From Corynebacterium aquilae DSM 44791 (GTDB lineage: Bacteria > Actinomycetota > Actinomycetes > Mycobacteriales > Mycobacteriaceae), in assembly GCF_001941445.1 (NCBI RefSeq), contig NZ_CP009245.1, positions 1,015,992 to 1,079,991 of the forward strand: DNA of 64,000 nt, in the 5' to 3' direction. Made by a program: the position numbers and the translations under genes. Shown here piece by piece: positions 36,222 through 45,220 of the stretch (within the stretch, counting starts at the first letter, position 1; each line of letters begins with the position of its first letter). Under the pieces are notes generated by a model. That model was not told where the DNA came from, searched no databases, and saw only the letters and a list, made by a program, of their open reading frames with translations.

Positions 36222-37343
36222 ATGAACCCCGCAGCACCAATCCGCGTCGTCATCTGCCCCGACAGCTTCAAAGGCACCTGTACCGCTACCGAAGTCGCCC
36301 ACGCCATCCGCACCGGATGGGCCGGCGTGCGTAGCGACGATGAGATCGTGCTTGCACCCATGGCCGACGGCGGGGAAGGCACCCGCCACGCATTCCACCT
36401 CGCCAACCCCACCCAGCCCGTGGTCGAACTCGCAGAACTCTGCGGCATCGAAACCCTCACAACACTCAATCCTTTCGGCGCCAGCACCCGCCCCTTCGGC
36501 GAACAGATCGCGCGTCAACTCCACCACCTATCCCACAGCTCAAGCGACAACAGCCACCACCAAGCCGAACCCACCACCCCCACCACGCTGTACCTGGGCA
36601 TCGGCTCCAGCGCCTCTACCGACTGCGGGGCAGGAATGCTGCAGGGCATGGGAATCCGCATCCTCGACAAAAATGGCCACGACATCGCCGACGGACTCAC
36701 CGGCGTGGCCACCGCCGAAAAAATCGACATCACACCAGCAGCCACAGTGCTGTCCCACCTCAACCACACCCAACTCGCCGTCATCACCGACGTCACAGCA
36801 CCCCTTCTAGGCGCCGGCGGGGCAGTTCAAGCCTTCGGCTCACAAAAAGGCCTCACCCCACAAGACTTCCCGGCCGCCGAAGCAGCCCTCGAACGCTTCG
36901 CACACCTCATCGCAGACGCCCTACCCCACACCCCACCACTAGACCTACCCGGCGCCGGTGCCGCCGGCGGGGTCGGATTCGCGCTTGCCTGTCTCGGCGC
37001 GCAACTACTACCCGGCGCTGAGCACGTCGCCCAAGCCATTGATCTCAAAACCCACATCGCACACGCCGACGTCGTCATCACCGGTGAAGGCCGCTTCGAT
37101 GCCACCTCCCAGCAAGGCAAAGTTCCCACCACCGTGCTGCGCCTAAGCCAACAGCACGACACCGAGTGCCTGCTGATCGCCGGAACCATCCCCCACAACA
37201 CCCCCACCGCAGACTTCGCCGCAAGCATCGGGCTGACCGACATCGTTCCCACCGAACAAGCCCTCAACCAACCTCGCACAGCCATCGCCCAAGCCGCCGC
37301 ACAACTAGCCCAGCACTACCCGCAACGGCTCGCACACAGCTAA
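36222..37343 (+). CDS. Glycerate 2-kinase (GarK/GlxK family)
   Basis: 373 residues of the class II glycerate kinase family: VVICPDSFKGTCTATEVAHAI at the start, APMADGGEGT, LGIGSSASTDCGAGMLQGMG, APLLGAGGAVQAFGSQKGL, GAGAAGGVGFAL and VVITGEGRFDATSQQGKVP. It phosphorylates D-glycerate to 2-phosphoglycerate, feeding glyoxylate- or glucarate-derived carbon into glycolysis. Residues about 105-120 form a His/Ser/Thr-rich loop not usual in the family. It stands alone, divergent from the MarR-MFS pair. Confidence 0.92.
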   Translation: MNPAAPIRVVICPDSFKGTCTATEVAHAIRTGWAGVRSDDEIVLAPMADGGEGTRHAFHLANPTQPVVELAELCGIETLTTLNPFGASTRPFGEQIARQLHHLSHSSSDNSHHQAEPTTPTTLYLGIGSSASTDCGAGMLQGMGIRILDKNGHDIADGLTGVATAEKIDITPAATVLSHLNHTQLAVITDVTAPLLGAGGAVQAFGSQKGLTPQDFPAAEAALERFAHLIADALPHTPPLDLPGAGAAGGVGFALACLGAQLLPGAEHVAQAIDLKTHIAHADVVITGEGRFDATSQQGKVPTTVLRLSQQHDTECLLIAGTIPHNTPTADFAASIGLTDIVPTEQALNQPRTAIAQAAAQLAQHYPQRLAHS

Positions 37344-37451
37344 AACACCCCGCCCCCGTTTGCGGTCGCCACACGTGTAGGCCTACAGGTCAGCGACCTT
37401 CGCGCACAACACCGGATCGGTGATATAGCCCTGCTGGCAACCGTACTGCGC

Positions 37452-38042
37452 CTACGACTCACCAGAGGTCGGGTTCGGGTTTCCCTGCGCATCAGTGCCA
37501 TAGCCACACACCGCCGCCGGGCAATCAGGACTCGGCACATCACCACCAGCCGGCAGCGGCTCCCCACCCAAATTCGCCGGAGTACACAAGGAAGGATCCT
37601 TCACAAAAGCATCAGTACCCGGGCACTGATAACCAGCCCCCGGGGCCGTATACGGGGAATCAGCCGGCAAGGAAGCGCCGTAGCGATCCACACACAACTG
37701 GGAAAAGCCCTGTGAGCCGTCAGAAAAACGCGCCGGACCCGGCGTCCCAGGCAAACACTCCACCACTGTCGGCGCAGCCTGTGCCGGCGCAGGCGCGGTT
37801 GTCGTCAGCGTGGTTGTGGCCGAAAGGGCAGCCGAGGTAGAAGGGGGCGGTGCCGAAGACGTAGTGCTGGCAGCACTCGATGCCACAGACGTAGCCATAC
37901 TGCTAGTGGGCGCAGACGTGACAACAGTCGATGAGATTTCAGGCTGCTCAGGAGTAGTAGAAGAACACGCCCCCAACAACACACAACCAGCTACCACAAC
38001 CACACCAGACGCCCAAGAACGCAAAGCGCACCCCTTTTTCAT
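37452..38042 (-). CDS. Secreted lipoprotein with Cys-rich repeats, cut short by an in-frame TAG
   Basis: 196 residues from the ATG at 38042. The signal peptide ends in LLGACSS with the lipid-bearing Cys at about 26; about 65 residues of Ser/Thr/Ala/Pro linker follow, then a Cys-rich domain with VECLPGTPGPARFSD, YQCPGTDAFVKDPSLCTPANLGG and CPAAVCGYGTDAQGNP. The gene stops at TAG (37452-37454), but the same frame continues for 22 more codons to 37383 and encodes YGCQQGYITDPVLC, clearly like the YQCPGTDAFVKDPSLC unit. So the family protein probably reached 37383 and this copy carries a nonsense change, or a sequencing error, near its end. Function unknown. Confidence 0.65.
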   Translation of the reverse strand: MKKGCALRSWASGVVVVAGCVLLGACSSTTPEQPEISSTVVTSAPTSSMATSVASSAASTTSSAPPPSTSAALSATTTLTTTAPAPAQAAPTVVECLPGTPGPARFSDGSQGFSQLCVDRYGASLPADSPYTAPGAGYQCPGTDAFVKDPSLCTPANLGGEPLPAGGDVPSPDCPAAVCGYGTDAQGNPNPTSGES

Positions 38043-38130
38043 CCACAAAACTCGAAAGATACCCACTGAGGTGTCCGCGCGCGTTAAGCGCCTCAGTGAA
38101 AAATACCCCACCAACGTTAGTGGCAAAGCC

Positions 38131-38177
38131 AAAACAAAAACACCGCGCACCCCCGCAAAAAGGGGAGTACGCGGTGT
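38131..38177 (-). terminator. Intrinsic terminator of the DUF808 gene
   Basis: ACACCGCG at 38140-38147 pairs with CGCGGTGT at 38170-38177, with CCCC/GGGG as inner stem. Read on the minus strand it is followed by TTTTTGTTTT. It lies 36 bases after the stop of the giant gene. Confidence 0.85.
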
Positions 38178-38212
38178 GACGTGAGGTGTCTGTTCTCACG
38201 GGGCGAAGGAAG

Positions 38213-41200
38213 TTACTTCTGGTCCTTCTTCTGTGCAGCAATCTTCTTGGCGCGAATCGCCTCAGCGGCAGCAGCGGCCGGGTTGTGGGCCGTGGCGCCG
38301 GTGCGGCGACCAGCCGCAGCCGCAGCCACAGCACGAGCGCGAGCTGCAGCCTTTTCCTTCGCGTCTACCTCTCGACGCTGGCGCTCCAGGTCGGCGCGAA
38401 TCCGTGCCTGCTCCAGGGCCTTGCGCTGCGCATATTCCTGGGCCTTGCGCTGAGCTGCAGACTCCGCGACCGCAGCGATGGAACCGGCAGCTGGATCCTC
38501 CACGCCGGCAACCTCACGCACCTTTCGCTGTGCTGCCGCGCGGGTCTCTGCCTCAGCCTTGCGACGGGCCTCAGCTTCGGCTCGCTTGTGCGCTTCCATC
38601 TGTGCCAGTCGACGGGCTTCTGCTGCAGCCTTTTCACGGGCGAGCTCTGCTGCGTGCTTGCGAGCTGCTTCCTCAGCAGCACGACGTGCTGCATCTTCAG
38701 CTGCCCTACGACGAGCTTCTTCGGCAGCACGGCGACGTGCCTCGTCTGCAGCCTGTCGGCGGGCTTCCTCTGCGGCGCGACGGCGTGCCGCTTCTTCGGC
38801 TGCGCGCTTGCGGGCAGCTTCCTGCGCTGCGCGTTTGCGGGCTTCTTCCTCGCGGCGGAGACGTTCCCGTTCCTCTGCCTGGCGACGAGCTTCTTCCTCG
38901 GCACGGATCTTGGCTTCTGCTTCAGCCCTGATGCGTGCCTCGAGTTCGGCGCGAGCCTGAGCTTCGGCCTCAGCGCGGGCACGAGCTTCTTCCTCGGCCT
39001 GGCGGCGGGCTTCTTCTTCGGCGCGGGCCTGAGCTTCGGCTTCTGCTTGGCGGCGGGCTTCTTCTTCGGCGCGGGCCTGAGCTTCGGCTTCTGCTTGGCG
39101 GCGGGCTTCTTCTTCGGCGCGGGCCTGAGCTTCGGCTTCTGCTTGGCGGCGGGCTTCTTCTTCAGCACGGGCCTGTGCCTCGGCTTCTGCCTGAAGGCGA
39201 GCTTGTTCAGCAGCCAGCTGTCGAGCAGCCTCCTCAGCGGCACGGCGAGCTTCTTCTTCAGCCTGGCGTCGAGCCTCTTCCTCGGCCTTGCGTCGGGCTT
39301 CTTCTTCGGCGCGGGCGCGTGCTTCTGCTTCTGCCTTACGTCGGGCTTCTTCTTCGGCGCGGGCGCGAGCTTCGGCCTCGGCCTTACGACGGGCTTCTTC
39401 CTCGGCCTTACGACGGGCTTCTTCCTCGGCCTTGCGTCGTGCTTCGGCCTCTGCCTGAAGGCGGGCTTGTTCAGCAGCCAGCTGTCGAGCAGCCTCCTCA
39501 GCAGCCCGTCGTGCTTCTTCTTCGGAGCGGGCACGTGCTTCGGCCTCAGCCTGGCGACGGGCTTCTTCTTCGGCCTTGCGTCGGGCTTCTTCCTCAGCGC
39601 GGGCGCGAGCTTCAGCCTCGGCCTGGCGACGGGCTTCTTCCTCGGCCTTACGTCGTGCTTCTTCCTCGGCGCGGGCGCGGGCTTCTGCTTCGGCCTGGCG
39701 GCGTGCTTCTTCCTCAGCGCGAGCGCGTGCTTCGGCTTCTGCCTTGAGGCGGGCCTGTTCAGCAGCCAACTGTCGTGCAGCTTCTTCCTCGGCCTGGCGG
39801 CGGGCTTCTTCCTCAGCACGGGCACGGGCTTCTGCTTCGGCCTGGCGTCGAGCTTCCTCTTCGGCGCGAGCACGTGCTTCAGCTTCGGCTTGGTGGCGTG
39901 CTTCTTCCTCTGCACGGGCACGTGCTTCTGCTTCTGCTTGGCGTCGAGCTTCTTCCTGAGCCTTCAGGCGAGCTTCTTCTTCGGCGCGGGCGCGGGCAGC
40001 TGCAGCTTCGGCTTCCTGCTTTGCGAGGCGTCGTGCTTCTGCTTCGGCCTGGCGGCGGGCGGCTTCTACTGCGGCTGCAGTGGCGGCGAAACCGCTGGTT
40101 GTGGCGGCGGCGCTGAAGATGGTCTCGCTCTTGGCGTCGGATTCCTGCGGGGCAGGGGAGTACAGCTGATCATCCTCGGCCGGCTTGGCGTCCTTTTCGG
40201 CGTCGAAGCGGAAGGCGTCGCTAGGTGCGTCGTTGTGTGCCGCCGGCTGGATGTGCTCTTGCGATGCGGCATCTTCGTCGGTGGTTGCCGTCGCTGCCGG
40301 GGTGGACTCTTCTTCCAGTACCTCGTCGAAACTCATCACTGCGGGAAGGTCGTCGAAAACGGGGAATGCTTCGACGGGGTTGCTTGCCCGGTTGGTGTCG
40401 ACCGGCGTTGCAGGGTCGAATGCGGACGGCAGTGCGGATTGCTGCTCGGGGTGCGTTTCGGCCGCAACGTCGTTGGATTCGGTGTAGGTGAAGGCATCGT
40501 TGCCTCGTGCCGGTTCGGTGTCCGGGGTGAAGGTGGACGGGCCACCTACGTGCACGGGAACTTCGTCGTCGAAGCTGTCGAGTTCCTCGACCTCCCGCAG
40601 CGCGTGGGAAGGGCGTTTCGCGTCGTTGGTGTCGTCTTGGAAGAACTCGTCGTCGTAGACGTCTTCGTCGGCTGCGGCATCTGCTGGCGCGGCTTCGAAG
40701 GTGTCGGATTCGGTGAAGCGGAAGGGATCCTCGGTGTGGTGATCCGCATCGGTGGCTTCACTTGCCGGGGTTTCGTGGTGCTCGGGGCGGTACTCGTGGG
40801 CACCGTAGGGGGCGTCGTCGGCGGAGTATTGCTCGTCGGCGTCGCCAAAGTCTTCCGGCTGGTGCTCGCCCTCGGGGATGTAGGGGCCTTCGGGAAGGTA
40901 GTCGGAGTCGACGGGCATGGTGTCGGGCGCCGGGGCAATGGGGGAGGCGGGAGCAAAATCCTGTTGGAGAACCTCGGCCTGATCCGGCACGTCGTCGTAG
41001 TCGTAGTCGTAATCGACTGCTTCCTCGTCGTAGGAGGAGGCGACAGATGCTTCGTCCTGCTCCGTGTTCTCGTCGGCGTCGTCTTCGACCACCGATTCCT
41101 CGGCGGCCTTCTTCTTGCGGCCGAACAGGCCGAAGATGCCGCGCTTTTTGGTCTTTGGTTCTTCCTCGGCGGCGGAGTCTTCCTCCGCTACGAGTTCTTC

Positions 41201-43009
41201 ATCATCCTCGAGCTCGTGGGGAAGCTCGGTGTTTTCGTCGGCTGCGAGAGCCGCGGCGAGCTTGTTGACGCGGGCGTCGTAATCGGTGGCGTCGTCTTCG
41301 ACGGCCGGCAGAACGCCGGTGTCTTCGGCGTCGTAGGTGTGCGGTTCACTAGACACGGCAGCGAACTCCTGGGTCTCGTCGATGGCGGGAGAGGACTCTG
41401 TTGCGGCAGCCTGATCCTCGGGGAAGGCAGTGTTGGCGTCGGTGGTGTGCACCGGCAGTTCTGCCTGTTCGGCGGCGGGGAATGCCGTCTCCTTCGCGTC
41501 GGCAGTGCCGGCGGGTTCTTCCACGAACTCTTCGTAGGTCGGCTCGAGGTGCTCGACCTGGGTGACGTCATCCGCGTCTTTGGCAGCTGCAAAAGCGGCT
41601 GCTGCGCCGACGGCGCCCACCGCACCGGCGGCACCGGCGGCAGCGCGGTTGGTGTGGTCTGCCTCGGGTGCAGCGTCTTCGACTGCAGCATCGGTGGCAT
41701 CGGTGGCATCTGTATCCGTGTCGGTGGCTGCCGAACGCTTGCGGCCGAACCCGAACAGGCCCTTGCGCTTCTTCGCGGGCTGTTCCTCGGCGTCCGCCTC
41801 AGCATCTGCTTGCGCATCCACTTCGGCGTTTGCTGCTTCGGAGTCCTGGGGGAAGGCGTCATCACCGGCGGGGGAGACGCCAGCTGCGGCAAAACCACCC
41901 TCGGTAGTCGAGGAGGTGGCGTCGCCAACGAGTTCGGAGGGAACCTGAGTGGCCCGGTGCTCCTCGGCCAGGGCGGCCTGCTTCTTGTTGTGCTCGTAGC
42001 TAGCTTCGAATTCACCCGCCTCCGGGGCGGACGCGGGAACCAGCGCGGGGGCCGGCTGGGCTTCCTGCAGCACGGCTTCGTCGTCGTGGTCCTCGCCGTG
42101 GCCGAAGGGCAGAACCTTAGCGATGGCCACCAAGATGGCGCCGATGATCAGGCCCAGGATGGTGTACAGGGTGGTGGCGACGATCCAGGACATGGTGCGC
42201 CCGGAAGTGGTACGCGGGTTAAAGGAGTGCTCCATGTTGTGCACCACACCCATGGGGCCAGTAAGCCCCAATTCGGCTGCGCCTTGCAGGACGATGTGGC
42301 CACCAACCCACAGCATCGCAAAGGTTCCGACATAGGTCAGAATCGTCAAAATCACGGGCATGCCCTTGACTAGGGCTTTGCCGAGGCCGGAGTTGGACTT
42401 GCGGCTGAGGATGTGGAATCCCAGGTCGTCCATTTTGACTAGCGCGCCCACCACGCCGTAGACGCCGACGGTGATGATGAAGCCCACCAGGATGAGCACG
42501 ACCGCCTGCGTTGCAATGTCCTGGTTGCGGACATTGTCGAAGGCGATCAGCATGATTTCCGCCGATAGCACCAAATCGGTGCGGATCGCGCCCTTGACGA
42601 GTTTGTCTTCTGCGTCGGGGCCCTTGGCGGCGACGGGGGCTGCGGTCTTGTGCCCGGAGAGCTTGTGATAAATCTTCTCGGCGCCCTCAAAGCACAGATA
42701 GAAGCCACCGATCATCAACAGTGGCGTCAGGAGCCAGGGCGCGATCCAGTTGAGGATCAAGGCGATCGGCATGATGATCGCGATCTTGTTGACGAGCGAT
42801 CCTTGCGCGATGCGCCAAATGATCGGGAGCTCGCGTGCGGGAGTTACTCCCTGAAGGTATTGCGGGGTTACCGCGGTGTCATCAACGATGACGCCAGCTG
42901 CTTTTGCGCTGGTCTTTGCGGTCGCCGCGGCGACGTCGTCGACGCTTGACGCTGCTGTTTTAGCGATGAGCGCGACATCGTCGAGAAGGGCTGCCAATCC
43001 GCCGGCCAT
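38213..43009 (-). CDS. DUF808 membrane protein fused to a very long acidic and Arg/Glu/Ala-repeat tail
   Basis: 1598 residues. Residues 1-310 are a DUF808 (YedI-like) domain, beginning [17 protein letters not shown] and with membrane segments at about 74-98, 165-190, 218-240 and 275-302; normal family members end here. Residues 310-970 are acidic and low in complexity, interrupted by two basic-aromatic motifs, [13 protein letters not shown] (413-425) and [13 protein letters not shown] (621-633). Residues about 975-1545 are built from 8-residue units such as [16 protein letters not shown] and RRKAEEEA, with [14 protein letters not shown] recurring three times. The end, [14 protein letters not shown], is basic. 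A membrane anchor carrying a very long charged helix is implied. No function can be given; a spacer or scaffold across the cytoplasm or envelope is possible. It has its own terminator. Confidence 0.85.
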   Translation of the reverse strand: MAGGLAALLDDVALIAKTAASSVDDVAAATAKTSAKAAGVIVDDTAVTPQYLQGVTPARELPIIWRIAQGSLVNKIAIIMPIALILNWIAPWLLTPLLMIGGFYLCFEGAEKIYHKLSGHKTAAPVAAKGPDAEDKLVKGAIRTDLVLSAEIMLIAFDNVRNQDIATQAVVLILVGFIITVGVYGVVGALVKMDDLGFHILSRKSNSGLGKALVKGMPVILTILTYVGTFAMLWVGGHIVLQGAAELGLTGPMGVVHNMEHSFNPRTTSGRTMSWIVATTLYTILGLIIGAILVAIAKVLPFGHGEDHDDEAVLQEAQPAPALVPASAPEAGEFEASYEHNKKQAALAEEHRATQVPSELVGDATSSTTEGGFAAAGVSPAGDDAFPQDSEAANAEVDAQADAEADAEEQPAKKRKGLFGFGRKRSAATDTDTDATDATDAAVEDAAPEADHTNRAAAGAAGAVGAVGAAAAFAAAKDADDVTQVEHLEPTYEEFVEEPAGTADAKETAFPAAEQAELPVHTTDANTAFPEDQAAATESSPAIDETQEFAAVSSEPHTYDAEDTGVLPAVEDDATDYDARVNKLAAALAADENTELPHELEDDEELVAEEDSAAEEEPKTKKRGIFGLFGRKKKAAEESVVEDDADENTEQDEASVASSYDEEAVDYDYDYDDVPDQAEVLQQDFAPASPIAPAPDTMPVDSDYLPEGPYIPEGEHQPEDFGDADEQYSADDAPYGAHEYRPEHHETPASEATDADHHTEDPFRFTESDTFEAAPADAAADEDVYDDEFFQDDTNDAKRPSHALREVEELDSFDDEVPVHVGGPSTFTPDTEPARGNDAFTYTESNDVAAETHPEQQSALPSAFDPATPVDTNRASNPVEAFPVFDDLPAVMSFDEVLEEESTPAATATTDEDAASQEHIQPAAHNDAPSDAFRFDAEKDAKPAEDDQLYSPAPQESDAKSETIFSAAATTSGFAATAAAVEAARRQAEAEARRLAKQEAEAAAARARAEEEARLKAQEEARRQAEAEARARAEEEARHQAEAEARARAEEEARRQAEAEARARAEEEARRQAEEEAARQLAAEQARLKAEAEARARAEEEARRQAEAEARARAEEEARRKAEEEARRQAEAEARARAEEEARRKAEEEARRQAEAEARARSEEEARRAAEEAARQLAAEQARLQAEAEARRKAEEEARRKAEEEARRKAEAEARARAEEEARRKAEAEARARAEEEARRKAEEEARRQAEEEARRAAEEAARQLAAEQARLQAEAEAQARAEEEARRQAEAEAQARAEEEARRQAEAEAQARAEEEARRQAEAEAQARAEEEARRQAEEEARARAEAEAQARAELEARIRAEAEAKIRAEEEARRQAEERERLRREEEARKRAAQEAARKRAAEEAARRRAAEEARRQAADEARRRAAEEARRRAAEDAARRAAEEAARKHAAELAREKAAAEARRLAQMEAHKRAEAEARRKAEAETRAAAQRKVREVAGVEDPAAGSIAAVAESAAQRKAQEYAQRKALEQARIRADLERQRREVDAKEKAAARARAVAAAAAGRRTGATAHNPAAAAAEAIRAKKIAAQKKDQK
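38570..40090 (-). repeat. Intragenic 24/48-bp repeats coding the charged helix
   Basis: The DNA repeats with a 24-base (8-codon) period. At about 39000-39150 a 48-base unit, coding [16 protein letters not shown], occurs three times without a base change. Elsewhere the units differ mainly at third positions. The repeats are in frame throughout, so expansion or loss by slippage keeps the gene open. Confidence 0.85.
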
Positions 43010-43093
43010 GTAAGTCGTCCTTGGTTGGGTGGTTTTGGGTATGGGCGTACCCCTCTAACAGTAGTTGTCCCCTAGCAACTTCGCAGTAATAGT

Positions 43094-43112
43094 CAAGGCA
43101 AACCTAACGGGA
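43094..43112 (+). promoter_or_regulatory. Possible weak DtxR box before the DUF2218 gene
   Basis: CAAGGCAAACCTAACGGGA matches the DtxR consensus at 11 of 19 positions, including CCTAAC. It lies just upstream of a TACAGT -10 (43113-43118), which itself is 6 bases before the ATG at 43125. The match is too weak to be sure. Confidence 0.35.
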
Positions 43113-43124
43113 TACAGTGGTTGC

Positions 43125-43463
43125 ATGTTGTATTCCCATGCATTAGTTCTTACGCAACGACCTGCCCGCTACGGCAAACAGATGGCTGCTCACTTCGCGC
43201 ACAAGCTGGAAACCAGCTGGGATGGCGAAATGGGAACCCTGCTTTTTGTGGGCCGCGGAAAAGATTGCGATGATCCCCGCTTCGCCTATGAGGGCACCGC
43301 TGTTGTGACGATGACCTGTGTTGAGCAGGGGCTTGACATCGTTATCGACGCGCCGGAGGAGCTTCTCTCGCGCTTCGAAGGCGTAGTCGTGCGTCACCTG
43401 GTTCGCTTTGGGGCTAGCGAAGACCTTGCGGTCACCTTCGAACAAAAGCAGCGCGCCGAGTAG
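43125..43463 (+). CDS. DUF2218 domain protein
   Basis: 112 residues. LVLTQRPARYGKQMAAHFAHKLETSWDGEMGTLLFVGRG and DIVIDAPEELLSRFEGVVVRHLVRFGASEDLAVTF follow the DUF2218 pattern, a small cytoplasmic alpha/beta fold. Members are often encoded near iron-siderophore uptake or reductase genes, but their role is not established. The ATG at 43125 is used because a -10 lies directly before it (leaderless). It converges with the DUF4232 lipoprotein, leaving 22 bases between the stops. Confidence 0.8.
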   Translation: MLYSHALVLTQRPARYGKQMAAHFAHKLETSWDGEMGTLLFVGRGKDCDDPRFAYEGTAVVTMTCVEQGLDIVIDAPEELLSRFEGVVVRHLVRFGASEDLAVTFEQKQRAE

Positions 43464-43485
43464 GTACGGTGCTTCATCGCGATAC

Positions 43486-44154
43486 CTATTTCTGGGTGAA
43501 CGGACCCGTGGTGAGGGTGGTGGCTCCCTTGGCGCACACCACTGAGTCGAAAGGCACTGTGGTGGAGTCGTAGGAGTTCGGGGGGTAGATTTTTAGCCCC
43601 GCAGCCGGGGTGGGGGCGCATGTCGCCGGATCCATAAGGTGTGCGTTGGTGAGTCTCAGGGTTGCCTGTGCCTGCCCCTTTGGTCCCAGGCGTACGGGGC
43701 CTGGATCGTGGGCATCCTCGCGCTCGGCGGCGGCGCCGATCTGTTGACCCTGTGCATCAACCGCGGAAATACCGGGAAATCCTGCCAGGGTGCAGTGCGG
43801 GCCATTGTTGGTCGCGGTGATCGCGTAGTACTGGTGGCCTGCGCCGGCGTCGGTGGGGGTGACGCTGATGGCGAGCTGCTGTGGCTGGCAGGCCTCCCGC
43901 ATGATGGGGTGTTCGGCAGTGTCTGATGGCGCAGCCACTACGTTGCTGTCGGGGGCTTGTGTCGCGTCGGCATCCGGGGTGGGGGTGCGGGTATCGGCGG
44001 GGGAGCTGTCCGCGGCGAGCTGTTGGGGTTGAGCAGTGTCCGTTTCCTGCGAATCAAGCAGGCTGCAACCGCTGGTGAGCAGTGCGAGGCAACACGCTCC
44101 GGTGAGGGTGAGGCGGCCACCGGCCCGAGTATCAGAAGAAAACAATTGCAACAT
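43486..44154 (-). CDS. DUF4232 lipoprotein
   Basis: 222 residues. The signal peptide (RLTLTGACCLALLTSGCS) ends at a lipobox TSGC; a 55-residue linker rich in Asp, Thr, Pro and Ala follows. The C-terminal 130 residues match DUF4232: CQPQQLAISVTPTDAGAGHQYYAITATNNGPHCTLAGFPGISAVDAQG and later RLTNAHLMDPATC, an immunoglobulin-like beta sandwich with a disulfide, common in actinobacterial surface lipoproteins. TAGAGT lies 6 bases before the ATG, so the mRNA is probably leaderless. Confidence 0.8.
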   Translation of the reverse strand: MLQLFSSDTRAGGRLTLTGACCLALLTSGCSLLDSQETDTAQPQQLAADSSPADTRTPTPDADATQAPDSNVVAAPSDTAEHPIMREACQPQQLAISVTPTDAGAGHQYYAITATNNGPHCTLAGFPGISAVDAQGQQIGAAAEREDAHDPGPVRLGPKGQAQATLRLTNAHLMDPATCAPTPAAGLKIYPPNSYDSTTVPFDSVVCAKGATTLTTGPFTQK

Positions 44155-44336
44155 ACGTTAACTCTAGCCTCATGGGGTGAGGTCTGCAGCACAATAGCCA
44201 CCCACCACCCCCACCGGGAAAGAAAACTCTTTCCCCACGACCCGCCCTGATCACCCATCAGGGATGCCAAAACTTCTGTCACCTCGCACGGAGTTCGCTA
44301 ACACCGGCCGATGTCTAAGGCAGACCTATCCGCCGG

Positions 44337-44342
44337 TATGAT
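44337..44342 (+). promoter_or_regulatory. -10 element before the TPP riboswitch
   Basis: TATGAT at 44337-44342 stands about 10 bases before the first aptamer stem, as expected for the start of a riboswitch leader. No good -35 is visible at 17 bases. Confidence 0.5.
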
Positions 44343-44352
44343 GAGCACCGTT

Positions 44353-44478
44353 CCGCGGGAGCCCAGACGCAACTGGGCTGAGAATCTGGCATCACCACCC
44401 CAAGCATCCGCGCGGGGGAGATATTTTTCGCGCCAGAGACCGTCAACCACCTGATCCGGATAATGCCGGCGCTAGGGA
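44353..44478 (+). promoter_or_regulatory. TPP (thiamine pyrophosphate) riboswitch
   Basis: The two universal elements of the thi-box are present: GGGCTGAGAAT (44385-44395) and the distal CTGATCCGGATAATGCCGGCG (44451-44471), closed by CGCGGGAGCCC near the start and GCTAGGGAG at the end. The aptamer ends about 15 bases before the ykoE start and includes AGGGAGAG as ribosome binding site, so bound TPP probably hides the site and stops translation. It controls the transporter operon that follows. Confidence 0.95.
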
Positions 44479-44493
44479 GAGAGAAAAATCTTC

Positions 44494-45123
44494 ATGACCC
44501 AGTCATCCCCATCCACCACATCCACCACATCCACCGCCACCTCCACGCGCTCCTGGCGCATCGTCGACATCGTCGTCGCCAGTGTGCTCGCCGTCGCGGT
44601 CGGCCTGATCTTCGTGTTGTGGAACTCCGCAGGCTACGCCTGGTACACCGCAGCCAACACCCTCACCCCGGGCCTGGGTGGCATCGCCACTGGCGGCTGG
44701 CTCATCGGTGGCGTGCTGGGCGGACTGATCATCCGGAAGCCCGGTGCTGCCCTGTACGTCGAACTGCTCGCCGCGCTGTTTTCCGTGGCCTTTGGTAGCC
44801 CGTGGTCGCTGACGACCTTGTATTCCGGCCTAGCCCAGGGCTTAGGCGCGGAACTAGTGTTCGCGTTGTTTGCCTACCGTGCCTTCGGCGTCAAAACCGC
44901 CATGCTCGCAGGTATGGGAGCAGCTGCCGTCGAATTCCTCTACGAGGGCCTGACCGGAACTTTCGCCAAAGGGATTGAGTATTCCGCCATCTACGGCGTC
45001 ACCATGCTCATTAGCGGTGCGGTGATTGCCGGCTTGTTGATGCACCTTCTGGTGCGGGCGCTGGCCGCCACTGGCGCACTGGATCGTTTTGCTGCCGGCC
45101 GTGAACGCCAACAGTTGATCTAA
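44494..45123 (+). CDS. ykoE: ECF transporter substrate-binding subunit for a thiamine precursor
   Basis: 209 residues with about five membrane helices after a Ser/Thr-rich N-terminus. RIVDIVVASVLAVAVGLIFVLWN, LTPGLGGIATGGWLIGGVLGGLIIRKPGAAL and ELLAALFSVAFGSPWS are the YkoE pattern of the S component that binds hydroxymethylpyrimidine or thiamine. It starts 16 bases after a TPP aptamer, and ATPase and T component genes follow, so the complex is a dedicated ECF-type vitamin importer. Confidence 0.93.
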   Translation: MTQSSPSTTSTTSTATSTRSWRIVDIVVASVLAVAVGLIFVLWNSAGYAWYTAANTLTPGLGGIATGGWLIGGVLGGLIIRKPGAALYVELLAALFSVAFGSPWSLTTLYSGLAQGLGAELVFALFAYRAFGVKTAMLAGMGAAAVEFLYEGLTGTFAKGIEYSAIYGVTMLISGAVIAGLLMHLLVRALAATGALDRFAAGRERQQLI

Positions 45124-45220
45124 CACTTTCTTCTCGCCCCATCGCTCGGATGTTTCCGTGAGGTGGGGCGGTGGTTTTTCACCCCCCAAACTGTTTTCGA
45201 AAGGCAGTGCACAGCCAACC

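Noticed and set aside
38900..40000. Regular DNA repeats resembling a CRISPR-like array
   Set aside because: Repeats are contiguous, without spacers, keep a 24-base period in frame and code the charged helix; no cas genes are near.
38186..42373. A 1395-codon open frame on the + strand
   Set aside because: It is the antisense shadow of the DUF808 gene; its Leu/Phe/Ser/Gly repeats mirror the Arg/Glu/Ala repeats, it has no start context and ends inside the membrane domain region.
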